The notes beneath the pieces are model-generated. The model was not told the origin of the DNA. It was given only the letters and a program-made list of their open reading frames with translations, and searched no databases. This document shows, one piece after another, positions 32,928-40,795 of a DNA stretch of 64,000 nt (the stretch's first letter is position 1; the number at the start of each line of letters is the position of its first letter). The stretch is from Vibrio jasicida CAIM 1864 = LMG 25398 (GTDB taxonomy: Bacteria > Pseudomonadota > Gammaproteobacteria > Enterobacterales > Vibrionaceae), in the NCBI RefSeq assembly GCF_000400365.1, contig NZ_BAOG01000022.1:123443-187442 (forward strand). Reading direction: 5' to 3'. The position numbers and the translations under genes were made by a program.

Positions 32928-33598
32928 TAGAATGGTACCCATGGGCTGTTGAAGAACTGAGTCAGCCACCCGGCTGCGTTGCTGTCCGCTAATGCGCCAC
33001 GACCAGCGTAGGTAATGCGAGCATCCGCAATACGTTGAGAAGACACTTGGTTGCTGCGGTTGATGTCATCAACACGCACAATACCTGTTAGGCGAATAAA
33101 CTCATCGCCTTGGTTGAGTCGGAGCCACTTTTCACCGCTAATGCGAAGCACACCATTTGGCAGTACCTCATGAACAGTCACGGTGATCGCGCCTTGTAAC
33201 TTGTTGCCTTGCGAGCTGGATGCGCTGCCATCAAAGTTACGGCTGCCATCAATACTCACGCCTAACTCGTCTATGGTTTTGGTGCCAATAGTTGGCGTAG
33301 CAAAGTCAACGGTAGAGCTTTTACCAAACTGAGTGCCCGCTTTCTTGCTGGACTCGGTCTCTTCAGAAAGCTGCACAGTCAAGACATCACCCACTCGGTA
33401 AGCGCGGCGGTCTTGGAATAACGTCATGGTGTATTGGTGACGATAAAGGCTGCCGGATTTGGCTTCTGGCAAGGTGTAATCCAGCACTGGCGGCGCGTAT
33501 TCCTCTGTGTTTGGCTCAGGTGGAATAAACTCCTGACGCCCTGCACATCCCACCAGCAACACGACGGCAACTGCCCAACTCTTCGAAAGCCATTTCAT
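32927..33598 (-). CDS. flgH: Lateral flagellar L-ring lipoprotein FlgH
   Basis: FlgH is the outer-membrane L-ring subunit. ATG at 33598 is preceded by AAGGA at 7 bases and starts a lipoprotein signal, [20 protein letters not shown] (lipobox LVGC). Family blocks: [62 protein letters not shown]-type segment, and [21 protein letters not shown] near the end. 223 residues, usual size. Three upstream Met codons are in frame, but the lipobox position favours this one. Its stop overlaps the flgI start by one base. Confidence 0.93.
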   Translation of the reverse strand: [223 protein letters not shown]

Positions 33599-33630
33599 TG
33601 CTTTTTCCTTCATCATCACCAATTTCTTAC

Positions 33631-34416
33631 TTACATCGATTGCGCGACAAACTTCAGCATGTCGTCTGCGGCAGAAACTACTTTGGCGTTCATCTCGTAC
33701 GCGCGTTGAGTGGTGATCATGTCGACCATCTCTTCCACTACCTGCACGTTTGAGCCTTCTAAAGCGCCCTGTTTGATGCTGCCTGCTCCGTCTTCGCCTG
33801 CAATCAATTCATCCGCAGGACCACTTGCTTCTGTTTCACGGAACAAGTTACCGCCAACGGCTTCTAGGCCCGCAGGGTTGATGAACTTCGCCAGCGTGAT
33901 TTGACCCAACTGCTGCGGCGTTGGATCGTCAGCCGATATGGTTGTTACCGTGCCATCCACACCCACAGAGAACGAAATCGCGTTGTCTGGGATTTGAATT
34001 TGCGGCTCTAGTGGCAAGCCTTGGCTGTTGACCATCAAACCCTCTGAGTTGATGTGGAACTGACCATTACGCGTGTACATGATCTGACCGTCAGAGTTTT
34101 CGATTTGAAAGAAGCCTTGCCCCATCACCGCTAAATCCAACTCTTGAGTGGTGTTTTGTGTGTTGCCTTGAGTGAATACTTTTTGAGTTCCGACTACGCG
34201 AACACCGGAACCAAGCTGAACACCGCTTGGCAGTTCATTCACTTGGTCGACTTGCGCGCCCGGCTGACGCTGAATGCTGTAAAACAAGTCTTCAAACACC
34301 ACGCGATCACGCTTAAAGCCGACCGTGTTAACGTTCGCTAGGTTGTTAGAGATGGCAGTCATTTTGGTATCTTGAGCTGCCATGCCCGTTTTACTTACCC
34401 ATAATGCTGAATGCAT
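33631..34416 (-). CDS. flgG: Lateral flagellar distal rod protein FlgG
   Basis: FlgG builds the distal rod. The N-terminal motif LWVSKTGMAAQDTKMTAISNNLANVNTVGFKRDR and the C-terminal ALEGSNVQVVEEMVDMITTQRAYEMNAKVVSAADDMLKFVAQSM are the standard D0 core halves of the family. At 261 residues it has normal FlgG length. It lies between flgF and flgH. No signal peptide, as expected for a type III substrate. Strong call. Confidence 0.95.
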   Translation of the reverse strand: MHSALWVSKTGMAAQDTKMTAISNNLANVNTVGFKRDRVVFEDLFYSIQRQPGAQVDQVNELPSGVQLGSGVRVVGTQKVFTQGNTQNTTQELDLAVMGQGFFQIENSDGQIMYTRNGQFHINSEGLMVNSQGLPLEPQIQIPDNAISFSVGVDGTVTTISADDPTPQQLGQITLAKFINPAGLEAVGGNLFRETEASGPADELIAGEDGAGSIKQGALEGSNVQVVEEMVDMITTQRAYEMNAKVVSAADDMLKFVAQSM

Positions 34417-34455
34417 TGGTTATCTCCTTTGGACGAGAACCCCTTGCTGAGAGGG

Positions 34456-35187
34456 TTATCTCGCCGCCATCAATTTGTTTCCGGCTTGCGCCAAGGTTTC
34501 TGCGGTTTTCATCATGCGAACCTGCATTTCGAAGTTACGTGTTAGCGACATCACGCTCAGCAGTTCATCAATGGCAGACACGTTACTGCCCTCAATGTGC
34601 TCTGGAGAAAGCTGCACGGTTTCATCCGCAGGGAAAGGCACGCCATCTACGCTGTGTAGCAAGCTGTCGCTCTCTTTTTGCAGTTGGTTGATTGGTGGTT
34701 TCACCATTTTCAAGGTGCCCACTTCCACTTCTGCACCACCACCCGGAGGAATCACAGAAACGCGGCCACGTTCACTGATTTCAATCTTCTGAAAATCAGG
34801 CACAACGATTGGTCCGTTTTCACCGACAACAGGGAAACCATTGATGCTCATTGCGCCAAAGGTATCGACTTTGATGTTGCCTGCTCGGGTGTATGCTTCA
34901 TTGCCAATTGGCGTTTCAACGGTGAGGTAGCCCTCGCCCATGATCGCCACATCGAGAGGACGACCGGTTTTCATGATGTCACCAGAATCAAAACGCGTTG
35001 CGGCTGAGTTGGTCACCACCATGGTGCGGCCATCAAAACCCGCACCTTGTAGCTCAACGCTGCGAACGCGTTCCATATCTGCACGGAAACCTGCGGTGTC
35101 AGCATTCGATAAGTTGTTCGAACGTACGTGCTGAGCCTTAAGAACTCGACTCGCACCCGACGTGGCAGTAAATAACAAGCTATCCAT
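34456..35187 (-). CDS. flgF: Lateral flagellar proximal rod protein FlgF
   Basis: FlgF is a proximal rod subunit. N-terminal SLLFTATSGASRVLKAQHVRSNNLSNADTAGFRAD and C-terminal HIEGSNVSAIDELLSVMSLTRNFEMQVRMMKTAETLAQAGNKLM show the rod-protein core; the middle has the RPLDVAIMGEGYLTVETPIGNEAYTRAGN block shared by FlgF and FlgG. 243 residues. It is followed by flgG after 39 bases and preceded by flgE by 12 bases, keeping the canonical gene order. Confidence 0.93.
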   Translation of the reverse strand: MDSLLFTATSGASRVLKAQHVRSNNLSNADTAGFRADMERVRSVELQGAGFDGRTMVVTNSAATRFDSGDIMKTGRPLDVAIMGEGYLTVETPIGNEAYTRAGNIKVDTFGAMSINGFPVVGENGPIVVPDFQKIEISERGRVSVIPPGGGAEVEVGTLKMVKPPINQLQKESDSLLHSVDGVPFPADETVQLSPEHIEGSNVSAIDELLSVMSLTRNFEMQVRMMKTAETLAQAGNKLMAAR

Positions 35188-35199
35188 GCGACTCTCCCA

Positions 35200-36399
35200 T
35201 TACACCGCGTTGAACAGAGCTTGAGTCAGCTTGTCATTGGTCGAAATGGTTTTCGCGTTCGCTTGGTAGTTACGCTGCGCCGTCATAAGCGCAACCAGTT
35301 CGCTGGTTAAGTCAACGTTAGAACCTTCTAGCGCACCCGGTGTTAAGTCACCCAATGTGCCTGTGCCCGGAACACCCATGATTGGCGCGCCAGAGCTAAA
35401 GCTTTGTGTCCAAGCCGTGCCGCTCACTTTCGATAGACCTTGCGCGTTAGCAAAATCCGCAAGCACAACCTGACCTTGCAGCTGAGACTGACCATTAGTG
35501 TAAGTCGCGTAAACCATGCCGTTGTCTTCCACTCGAACGCCCGCAAGCTCACCTGAGGTGTAACCGTTCGGGTTGTTGGTGCTCACGCCAAACGCAGCGC
35601 CAAACTGAGTGCTGCCGTTCAAGCTGATATCAATGCTCATTGCGTTTGCGCCCGCTGCTGGGAATGCAACATTGAATGAACCCGTTGGAGAAGCGAGCGT
35701 GCCGTCAGTATTGAATTGAACCGTTTGAGCCGTTGCTGGCGTTGTTGGTGCACCGTCGACTTCCACGTTCACTTGCCATTCGTTATCTGATGTCTTGGTG
35801 AAGTACTGAGTGACTGTGTGCGAGTTGCCAAGTGAGTCGTACACCTTAGTGGTGTAAGAAGAGTTGAATGAGTTTGGATCGGAAGAATCGAATGGGTAAA
35901 CCGCTTGATCGACTGCCGTTGCGCTTGCGTCGAAGTTCGCCACAAAGTCCAGATTGTCGGTCGCTTTTGCGTTAAGTGAAGAAGTAGATACTTTGATGTC
36001 GCCAACTGAGCCAGTTTGAAGGTTCGCATTGTTGTCTACGCTGTAACCTTGCAACTTGGCACCGTTATTTGCGGTCACAAAGTTGTTCTTATCAGTACCA
36101 AACACACCTGCGCGAGTGTAAAGCATCTGACCCATGTGATCTTTCGTCACGAAAAAACCACTGCCATTGATCGCCAAGTCCATTGCACGACCCGTGCCTG
36201 TCACCGAACCATTCTTATCGAAGTTCTGAGAAATCGACGCCACTTCTACGCCGCCCGGTTGCATACCGTTGTAAACCGCGGCAAATTCTGTGCGTCCACC
36301 TTTAAAGCCGTACGTTGATGCGTTGGCAATGTTGTGGCTGATGGTGTTTAACTCTGTGTTGGTCGCATCCAGACCACTAAGTGCGATGTTAAAACTCAT
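35200..36399 (-). CDS. flgE: Lateral flagellar hook protein FlgE
   Basis: FlgE is the hook subunit. The N-terminus (FNIALSGLDATNTELNTISHNIANASTYGFKGGR) and C-terminus (ALEGSNVDLTSELVALMTAQRNYQANAKTISTNDKLTQALFNAV) form the inner core. The central 300 residues carry the variable outer domains, with typical GRAMDLAINGSGFFV and YTRAGVFGTDKNNFV segments. At 399 residues it is a little shorter than polar Vibrio hook proteins. Gene position after flgD is canonical. Confidence 0.94.
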   Translation of the reverse strand: MSFNIALSGLDATNTELNTISHNIANASTYGFKGGRTEFAAVYNGMQPGGVEVASISQNFDKNGSVTGTGRAMDLAINGSGFFVTKDHMGQMLYTRAGVFGTDKNNFVTANNGAKLQGYSVDNNANLQTGSVGDIKVSTSSLNAKATDNLDFVANFDASATAVDQAVYPFDSSDPNSFNSSYTTKVYDSLGNSHTVTQYFTKTSDNEWQVNVEVDGAPTTPATAQTVQFNTDGTLASPTGSFNVAFPAAGANAMSIDISLNGSTQFGAAFGVSTNNPNGYTSGELAGVRVEDNGMVYATYTNGQSQLQGQVVLADFANAQGLSKVSGTAWTQSFSSGAPIMGVPGTGTLGDLTPGALEGSNVDLTSELVALMTAQRNYQANAKTISTNDKLTQALFNAV

Positions 36400-36425
36400 A
36401 AATAACCTCTGATTTCCTTATTTGG

Positions 36426-37112
36426 TTAAGCACCAAACTGAGTGATTTGATAGAAAGGAACGTTGCCAACGCCTTGAACATTGACCAGTGCTGCGCCACC
36501 TGAGCTAGGAATACGTACCTGCTCAACCGTACCTGCCAGCAAAACATTTGGGCTCTTTTGCCCTTCTTGAACTTCCACCGCAACGGTGTATTTACCCGGT
36601 TTCAAACCAAGCTCTTCGGGATTGATCGAGAACTCGACGTCACCCGCACCGTGTGCACCTAAAGGCACTTTGGTTGATTGGCCGAACTCATCTTTGACGA
36701 CTAACGTCACTTGGTTCGAACCGTGTTCAAGCTCGACCTTGCCACTTTGCACACCTTCACCAAGTTCAAACTCGTTTGAAGAGACGTACACGGTTTGACC
36801 AACCAAACCAGCCGTTGAAAGCACCTGCATGTTGTCGAGCAATACCATGCTGTTTTGCATCAGCATCGACATGTTTTCAGTACTTTGAACTTGCGAAAAT
36901 TGCGCTAGCTGGCTGACATACTCAGTGCCATCAAGCGGGTTAAGTGGATCTTGGTTTTGAATTTGCGCCACCATGAGCGAGATAAACTCGTTTTGCAGTG
37001 ACGTTGCGCTGTTCATATCCGATGGGTTCGCAGAAATGCCGCCGGTATCACCACTAGCGGTAGTTGCGACTGGTGCGTCAGAAGAGAGCGCAGTGTATTG
37101 TGCGAGACTCAT
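36426..37112 (-). CDS. flgD: Lateral flagellar hook-capping protein FlgD
   Basis: FlgD is the scaffold that caps the growing hook. The conserved N-terminal block LQNEFISLMVAQIQNQDPLNPLDGTEYVSQLAQFSQVQSTENM (about 37-80) is unmistakable. Two beta-domains follow (the FlgD Ig-like and tudor-like modules; AGLVGQTVYV starts them). 228 residues. The ATG overlaps the flgC stop by one base (37112), implying coupled translation. Confidence 0.93.
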   Translation of the reverse strand: MSLAQYTALSSDAPVATTASGDTGGISANPSDMNSATSLQNEFISLMVAQIQNQDPLNPLDGTEYVSQLAQFSQVQSTENMSMLMQNSMVLLDNMQVLSTAGLVGQTVYVSSNEFELGEGVQSGKVELEHGSNQVTLVVKDEFGQSTKVPLGAHGAGDVEFSINPEELGLKPGKYTVAVEVQEGQKSPNVLLAGTVEQVRIPSSGGAALVNVQGVGNVPFYQITQFGA

Positions 37113-37546
37113 TAATTACCCTGCCCTAATCGAAGCAGACCTTGCTGCATGCTTTTCACATTCGTCAGCACTTCCACGTTGGTTTCAAAGCTGCGCGTTG
37201 CGGACATCATGTCGGCCATCTCTGACACCACATCAATGTCTGGGTAGTACACATAGCCTTCATCGTTCGCTAACGGGTTGTTAGGTTCAAAGCGTTTTTC
37301 TGCCTGACCTGCGTTTTGCACCACATCTACAATGCGCACTTCCGCATTCGGATAAACACCGTTTTCCGTCGCCATCTGCGTTTTTTGATACACAGTGGCG
37401 AACACAGGTTTGAGTGCTTTGTAGGCATCATCCGGATTGGCAGACACCGCGTCGGCGTTGGCAAGGTTACTGGCTACCGTGTTCAGGCGAACGGTTTGTG
37501 CCGTCATCGCCGAGCCAGTGATCGAATAGATATCAGTAAATGACAT
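37112..37546 (-). CDS. flgC: Lateral flagellar proximal rod protein FlgC
   Basis: FlgC is a proximal rod subunit. It shows the rod core in short form: YSITGSAMTAQTVRLNTVASNLANADAVSANPDDAYK at the N-terminus, the central YYPDIDVVSEMADMMSATRSFETNVEVL and a C-terminal helix. At 144 residues it matches the normal FlgC length. It follows flgB by two bases and its stop overlaps the flgD start by one. The rod is assembled through the periplasm by type III export, so no signal peptide is present. Confidence 0.93.
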   Translation of the reverse strand: MSFTDIYSITGSAMTAQTVRLNTVASNLANADAVSANPDDAYKALKPVFATVYQKTQMATENGVYPNAEVRIVDVVQNAGQAEKRFEPNNPLANDEGYVYYPDIDVVSEMADMMSATRSFETNVEVLTNVKSMQQGLLRLGQGN

Positions 37547-37548
37547 GT

Positions 37549-37911
37549 TTAACGTCCCTCAATCACTTTCGCCAAGCCACTGAATTTCATGTTGAGAAAC
37601 GTCAGGCTGGTTTGAAAGTCCATGTTGTTTTGCGTGAACTTGGCTTGTTCAACGCCCAGTTCCACAGTGTTGCCGTCTTTGCTGTTTTGGTAAGGCACCG
37701 AATATTTCGCCTCAACCTGAAACTTCGGCACCGGTTTATTCACACTGCCCGCTGACATTTGGTTCATCACGGTGGTGAAACTTAGGTCCTTTGCCAAGTA
37801 CCCTGGGGTATCAACATTTGCTAGGTTACTGGCGAGGACTTTGGTACGCTGAACGCGAAAATTGAGTGCCTCTGGATGTACACCTAACGCATTTTCGAAT
37901 GTGATCGCCAT
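37549..37911 (-). CDS. flgB: Lateral flagellar proximal rod protein FlgB
   Basis: FlgB is the innermost proximal rod subunit. The N-terminal FENALGVHPEALNFRVQRTKVLASNLANVDTPGYLAKDL and the KYSVPYQNSKDGNTVELGVEQAKFTQNNMDFQTSLTFLN block fit FlgB. 120 residues. It heads a ten-gene-plus minus-strand operon (flgBCDEFGHIJKL and the unnamed gene). A sigma-54-type promoter lies 41-56 bases upstream. The facing flgA gene starts 79 bases away. Confidence 0.93.
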   Translation of the reverse strand: MAITFENALGVHPEALNFRVQRTKVLASNLANVDTPGYLAKDLSFTTVMNQMSAGSVNKPVPKFQVEAKYSVPYQNSKDGNTVELGVEQAKFTQNNMDFQTSLTFLNMKFSGLAKVIEGR

Positions 37912-37951
37912 GCATCTTTCCTTAAAGTCGGCTCGAATACGCCAAGATCAA

Positions 37952-37967
37952 AACAAGATGCATGCCA
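37952..37967 (-). promoter_or_regulatory. Sigma-54 (-24/-12) promoter of the flgB operon
   Basis: On the minus strand TGGCATGCATCTTGTT matches the consensus TGGCACG-N4-TTGCW at the TGGCA, G and TTG positions, with only the C at position 6 and C at 15 replaced by T. The GG and TG elements are correctly spaced. Transcription should start near 37940, leaving a leader of about 30 bases before flgB. Lateral flagellar middle genes in vibrios depend on sigma-54 and the activator LafK, so the match makes biological sense. Confidence 0.75.
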
Positions 37968-37989
37968 TAAAATTTAGTTATATATATCA

Positions 37990-38787
37990 ATGAATTACAA
38001 ACAAGAAAGGAAGCCTCGCTTCCGGTTTACGGAAACCATTCAAACCAAGGGGAAAGGTCGACTTTCCTCAATCATGCTGCTTTGCGGTTTGGCTTTGAGT
38101 GCAAGCTCAATCAGTGCTTTAGCGAATGAGAAAAACCTAACCGCAGACGAGTTAAAAGCCATTGTCAGCGAGCAGTTTGAGCAAGAAGTGGCGCAAGTAG
38201 CACACTCACGTCAATGGGGAAATTACCAACTCGATTATCAAATATGGGTGCCAGGCTCTGCCAATCATCTACCGGTTTGTGACGCCCCTTTGGCAATCAC
38301 AGGACGCGATAACCGCCCGTTGCCTGTTGGCAATTTAAAGCGTGCTGTCAGTTGTGAAGCGGTGAGCTCTCCATGGCGCATCAATGTCACAATCAAATCG
38401 GTGGTGACGCTTCCTGTGCTTGTTGCCACCAGCACAATTGACCGCAACGAAACCCTCTCAGCCTCAAACTTAAAATCAGAAACACGCACAATTTCACGCC
38501 AAGACGATTTCTACACGAAAACAAACCAAGCCATTGGCCTTGAGGCCACCCGCCGCATTCGCGCAGGCCAAATCATTGACCCAACCAACTTAAGTTCGCC
38601 GCCATTGATCGAGAAAGGCAACGAAGTGATCATCATCGCCAGCAAAGATGGATTTAGTGCCAGCACTAAGGGAGTCGCTTTAGAACAAGGTAAGAAAGGT
38701 CAGCAAATTGAGGTAGAAAACATCAGTTCTGGCAAGGTGATACGCGCTGTCGTAACGGGGCTCAATCAGGTGCATACCCAATTTTGA
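37990..38787 (+). CDS. flgA: Lateral flagellar P-ring assembly chaperone FlgA
   Basis: FlgA assists assembly of the FlgI P ring in the periplasm. The C-terminal SAF domain and following part are recognisable: LVATSTIDRNETLSASNLKSETRTISRQDDFYTKTNQAIGLEATRRIRAGQIIDPTNL, then VIIIASKDGFSASTKGVALEQGKKGQQIEVENISSGKVIRAVVTG. The N-terminal hydrophobic stretch at about 26-44 (LSSIMLLCGLALSASSISALA) is a signal peptide, unusually preceded by a 25-residue basic lead. No good ribosome site marks the ATG at 37990, so the true start could be the Met at 38074. Divergent from flgB. Confidence 0.9.
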   Translation: MNYKQERKPRFRFTETIQTKGKGRLSSIMLLCGLALSASSISALANEKNLTADELKAIVSEQFEQEVAQVAHSRQWGNYQLDYQIWVPGSANHLPVCDAPLAITGRDNRPLPVGNLKRAVSCEAVSSPWRINVTIKSVVTLPVLVATSTIDRNETLSASNLKSETRTISRQDDFYTKTNQAIGLEATRRIRAGQIIDPTNLSSPPLIEKGNEVIIIASKDGFSASTKGVALEQGKKGQQIEVENISSGKVIRAVVTGLNQVHTQF

Positions 38788-38925
38788 TTTTGGACTCAGG
38801 TTATCATTTTTCGATTTAGGCACTCGTCATCACAGGTGAACTTCGAGTACAAAAAATAAATATTTAATGTTCATCACGCCCTAGTCGCCTATTCGATTTA
38901 GAACATGATGATTGAGGACAACAGC

Positions 38926-39207
38926 ATGAAAATCGACAAAGTCGCGGGCGGTCATGTCCCACAAACTAAATTCCAGCAGGCGAGTAAAAAGCCAGTCGAC
39001 ACCATCGCACAGAGCAAAATTAACGAGCCAGCATTCCAAGCGAACACAGCTGCGATCGATCGCGCTCAAGCAGAAATGAAATCCCTGCCAGACGTAGACA
39101 TGGCAAAGGTTGAGCAAATTCGCAATGCGTTGGCACGTGGTGAACTGAATCTAGATACCAAAGCATTATCCAAAGCAGTAATGCAATTTCACACCGGTCA
39201 CGAGTAA
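38926..39207 (+). CDS. flgM: Lateral anti-sigma-28 factor FlgM
   Basis: ATG at 38926 follows GAGGA at 7 bases; an upstream in-frame ATG has no site. The 93-residue product has the FlgM form: a flexible, Lys/Gln-rich N-terminal half (MKIDKVAGGHVPQTKFQQASKKPVDTIAQ) and a C-terminal sigma-binding helical half (MAKVEQIRNALARGELNLDTKALSKAVMQFHTG). It should hold the lateral sigma-28 inactive until secreted through the finished hook. Gene order flgA-flgM-flgN is canonical. Confidence 0.88.
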   Translation: MKIDKVAGGHVPQTKFQQASKKPVDTIAQSKINEPAFQANTAAIDRAQAEMKSLPDVDMAKVEQIRNALARGELNLDTKALSKAVMQFHTGHE

Positions 39208-39229
39208 CGCAGCGCATTAGGAGTCATGC

Positions 39230-39667
39230 ATGGCAACGGCGGCATCACAGCATATTCAGCAGTTTGTTCGTTCTATTTCCGAAGACATCAAACTCTACCA
39301 GCAATTGCTTGGGCTGATTCAACAGCAAAAAGCACTGTATTTGAAGTTCGATGGTGAGGCGCTAAGCGAGAACATTCAAAAACAAATGCCGATTTTGAAT
39401 CAGCTTGGTCGCTCTGTAAGCGAAAGAAGCCAGTTAATGCGTAAGCTCGGATTGCCTTGTAATGAAACCAGTGTGAATCGTATTTTCAATGCCTTGCCCG
39501 CCAAGATTGGTACGCAAGCGAGAAAACAATGGACGCTGTTGGAATCCTTGGTGAAACAATGCCAACAGGACAATCAGAGCAATGGCCAAAGCTCTGCAGC
39601 GTTCCAAGAGTTAGTCAGTCAACTCAAACAACCTGTGCAACACACTTATGAAGAGCGCTCGTTCTAA
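39230..39667 (+). CDS. flgN: Lateral flagellar export chaperone FlgN
   Basis: FlgN is the cytosolic chaperone for FlgK and FlgL. The 145-residue helical protein has the family layout: a long coiled N-terminal helix (QHIQQFVRSISEDIKLYQQLLGLIQQQKALYLKFDGEAL) and central SVSERSQLMRKLGLP. It is 22 bases after flgM. Its last 20 bases overlap the start of the lytic transglycosylase gene in another frame, so the two are probably coupled in translation. Confidence 0.85.
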   Translation: MATAASQHIQQFVRSISEDIKLYQQLLGLIQQQKALYLKFDGEALSENIQKQMPILNQLGRSVSERSQLMRKLGLPCNETSVNRIFNALPAKIGTQARKQWTLLESLVKQCQQDNQSNGQSSAAFQELVSQLKQPVQHTYEERSF

Positions 39668-40391
39668 ACAACGATTCTCGCCTTGCCTGCAGAGTCTACC
39701 GCCATCCCGGTCGATTGCTGTGGGCTTTTTTGTTTTGTGCGTGATGTGCTTGTCTCCAATGACGATGGCCAAGCCGCATAAAGCCAGTATCGACCAGCAA
39801 TATCAAGTGCTCGCGCCATATCAAACGCAAATTAGCCAACGTCTCGATTCCGTTAGCCCGCTTCTCGATCATATTTTCAAACAGCTTAAGCAAAAGTCTT
39901 TACCCGCCAACTTGGTGTTAGTGCCCATGCTGGAATCATCTTACAACCCGAAAGCAGTATCACACGCCAATGCCGCCGGTTTATGGCAACTGATTCCTGC
40001 TACAGCGACGCGCTTTGGCTTGCAAGTGAGCGATAAGCAAGATGAGCGCTTTGATACTAAAGCCAGCACTCAAGCCGCCATAAGATATTTGGAATTTCTG
40101 TATAACAAGTTTGATCAAGATATTGCGCTCACTCTGGCCGCATACAACGCAGGAGAAGGTCGCGTTGCACGAGCCATCAAAAAAGCAGATAGTCGAGATT
40201 TCACGGCACTTACTTTGCCCAAAGAGACTCAGCAATACGTTAATCGCTTTTACGCATTGGAACGTTTGGTAAACATACAACAATTGCGTACCGATTCTTT
40301 CCAGCCATTACTTTTGTTTGCAAACCAATCCTCCATCTACGCCGAACCGCTTATAGACCTTAGTCGATTACCCCCACTCGTGGAATTGTGA
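39648..40391 (+). CDS. Periplasmic lytic transglycosylase of the lateral flagellar operon
   Basis: A 247-residue SLT-domain (family 1) enzyme. The catalytic Glu is E96 in LVPMLESSYNPKAVSHANAAGLWQLIPATATRFGL, followed by the AALRYLEFLYNKF-like helix and LTLAAYNAGEGRVARAI, which hold the substrate-groove residues. The N-terminus has a hydrophobic stretch (about 23-40) serving as signal peptide. It lacks the LysM repeats of MltD. It overlaps flgN by 20 bases, so it belongs to the flgAMN transcript. Because lateral FlgJ has no muramidase part, this enzyme is the natural candidate to open peptidoglycan for rod passage; that is inference. Confidence 0.85.
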   Translation: MKSARSKQRFSPCLQSLPPSRSIAVGFFVLCVMCLSPMTMAKPHKASIDQQYQVLAPYQTQISQRLDSVSPLLDHIFKQLKQKSLPANLVLVPMLESSYNPKAVSHANAAGLWQLIPATATRFGLQVSDKQDERFDTKASTQAAIRYLEFLYNKFDQDIALTLAAYNAGEGRVARAIKKADSRDFTALTLPKETQQYVNRFYALERLVNIQQLRTDSFQPLLLFANQSSIYAEPLIDLSRLPPLVEL

Positions 40392-40658
40392 ACACTCTCA
40401 CTAAATTCCACCAATGTCAGAAGCACGTAAAATTACAAGATCCTGTTCTGCCAATTTGCAAACTCGTGATCTCGATGCAAACGCGTGCATAAAAGTTACG
40501 GTAATGTATCTCAAAGATAAGAAAGAGCAGTGGTTTGCTGATAATTTACCAACTTGCACTTGTGTATTGGCTAGATATCCATCACATTACGTGTGCAAAT
40601 AAAGTGAAAACCAATAGTTAGACCTATTAATTATTTACACAACAAATATAAAGCCGCT

Positions 40659-40760
40659 ATTGTTTTCACAGATTGATACAAAAAACAGAATATCGAGATG
40701 ACGCTTCGCTTGCGCGTCTGGAATAAGTCCGGGTTCCGGGGGGGAGCTCGGACTTTTTTT
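40659..40760 (+). ncRNA. Candidate small RNA with Rho-independent terminator
   Basis: A possible -10 element TATAAA (40647-40652) precedes about 100 bases of non-coding sequence. This contains a hairpin (GACGC...GCGTC, about 40699-40717) and a terminal hairpin AAGTCCG ... CGGACTT followed by seven T (40725-40760), whose loop holds a G-rich run. A terminal hairpin, a long U-run and a separate upstream stem are typical of Hfq-dependent RNAs. It could equally be just the trailer of the flgAMN operon 270 bases upstream. No known Vibrio RNA is recognised. Confidence 0.4.
40725..40760 (+). terminator. Strong Rho-independent terminator
   Basis: AAGTCCG pairs with CGGACTT around a G-rich loop and is followed by TTTTTTT. 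It ends any transcript from the flgAMN side and separates it from the convergent NUDIX gene. Confidence 0.85.
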
Positions 40761-40795
40761 ATTGCTTGGAAGTTACAATTTTGATCTGAGGAGAG

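Larger units (their letters stand above)
40392..40795. other. Intergenic region after the flgAMN operon, 404 bp
   Basis: The left part has an open frame of 62 codons (40414-40602) without a ribosome site, which I reject. The right part holds two hairpins ending in a strong terminator, described separately as a candidate small RNA. Confidence 0.5.

Noticed and set aside
27909..40391. Polar flagellar cluster
   Set aside because: No cheV/cheR between flgA and flgB, no flgP/flgT-type genes, and FlgJ lacks the muramidase domain; these point to the lateral system.
40414..40602. 62-codon open frame after the lytic transglycosylase gene
   Set aside because: No ribosome site, odd composition with clustered Cys, and the region is better explained as an operon trailer.
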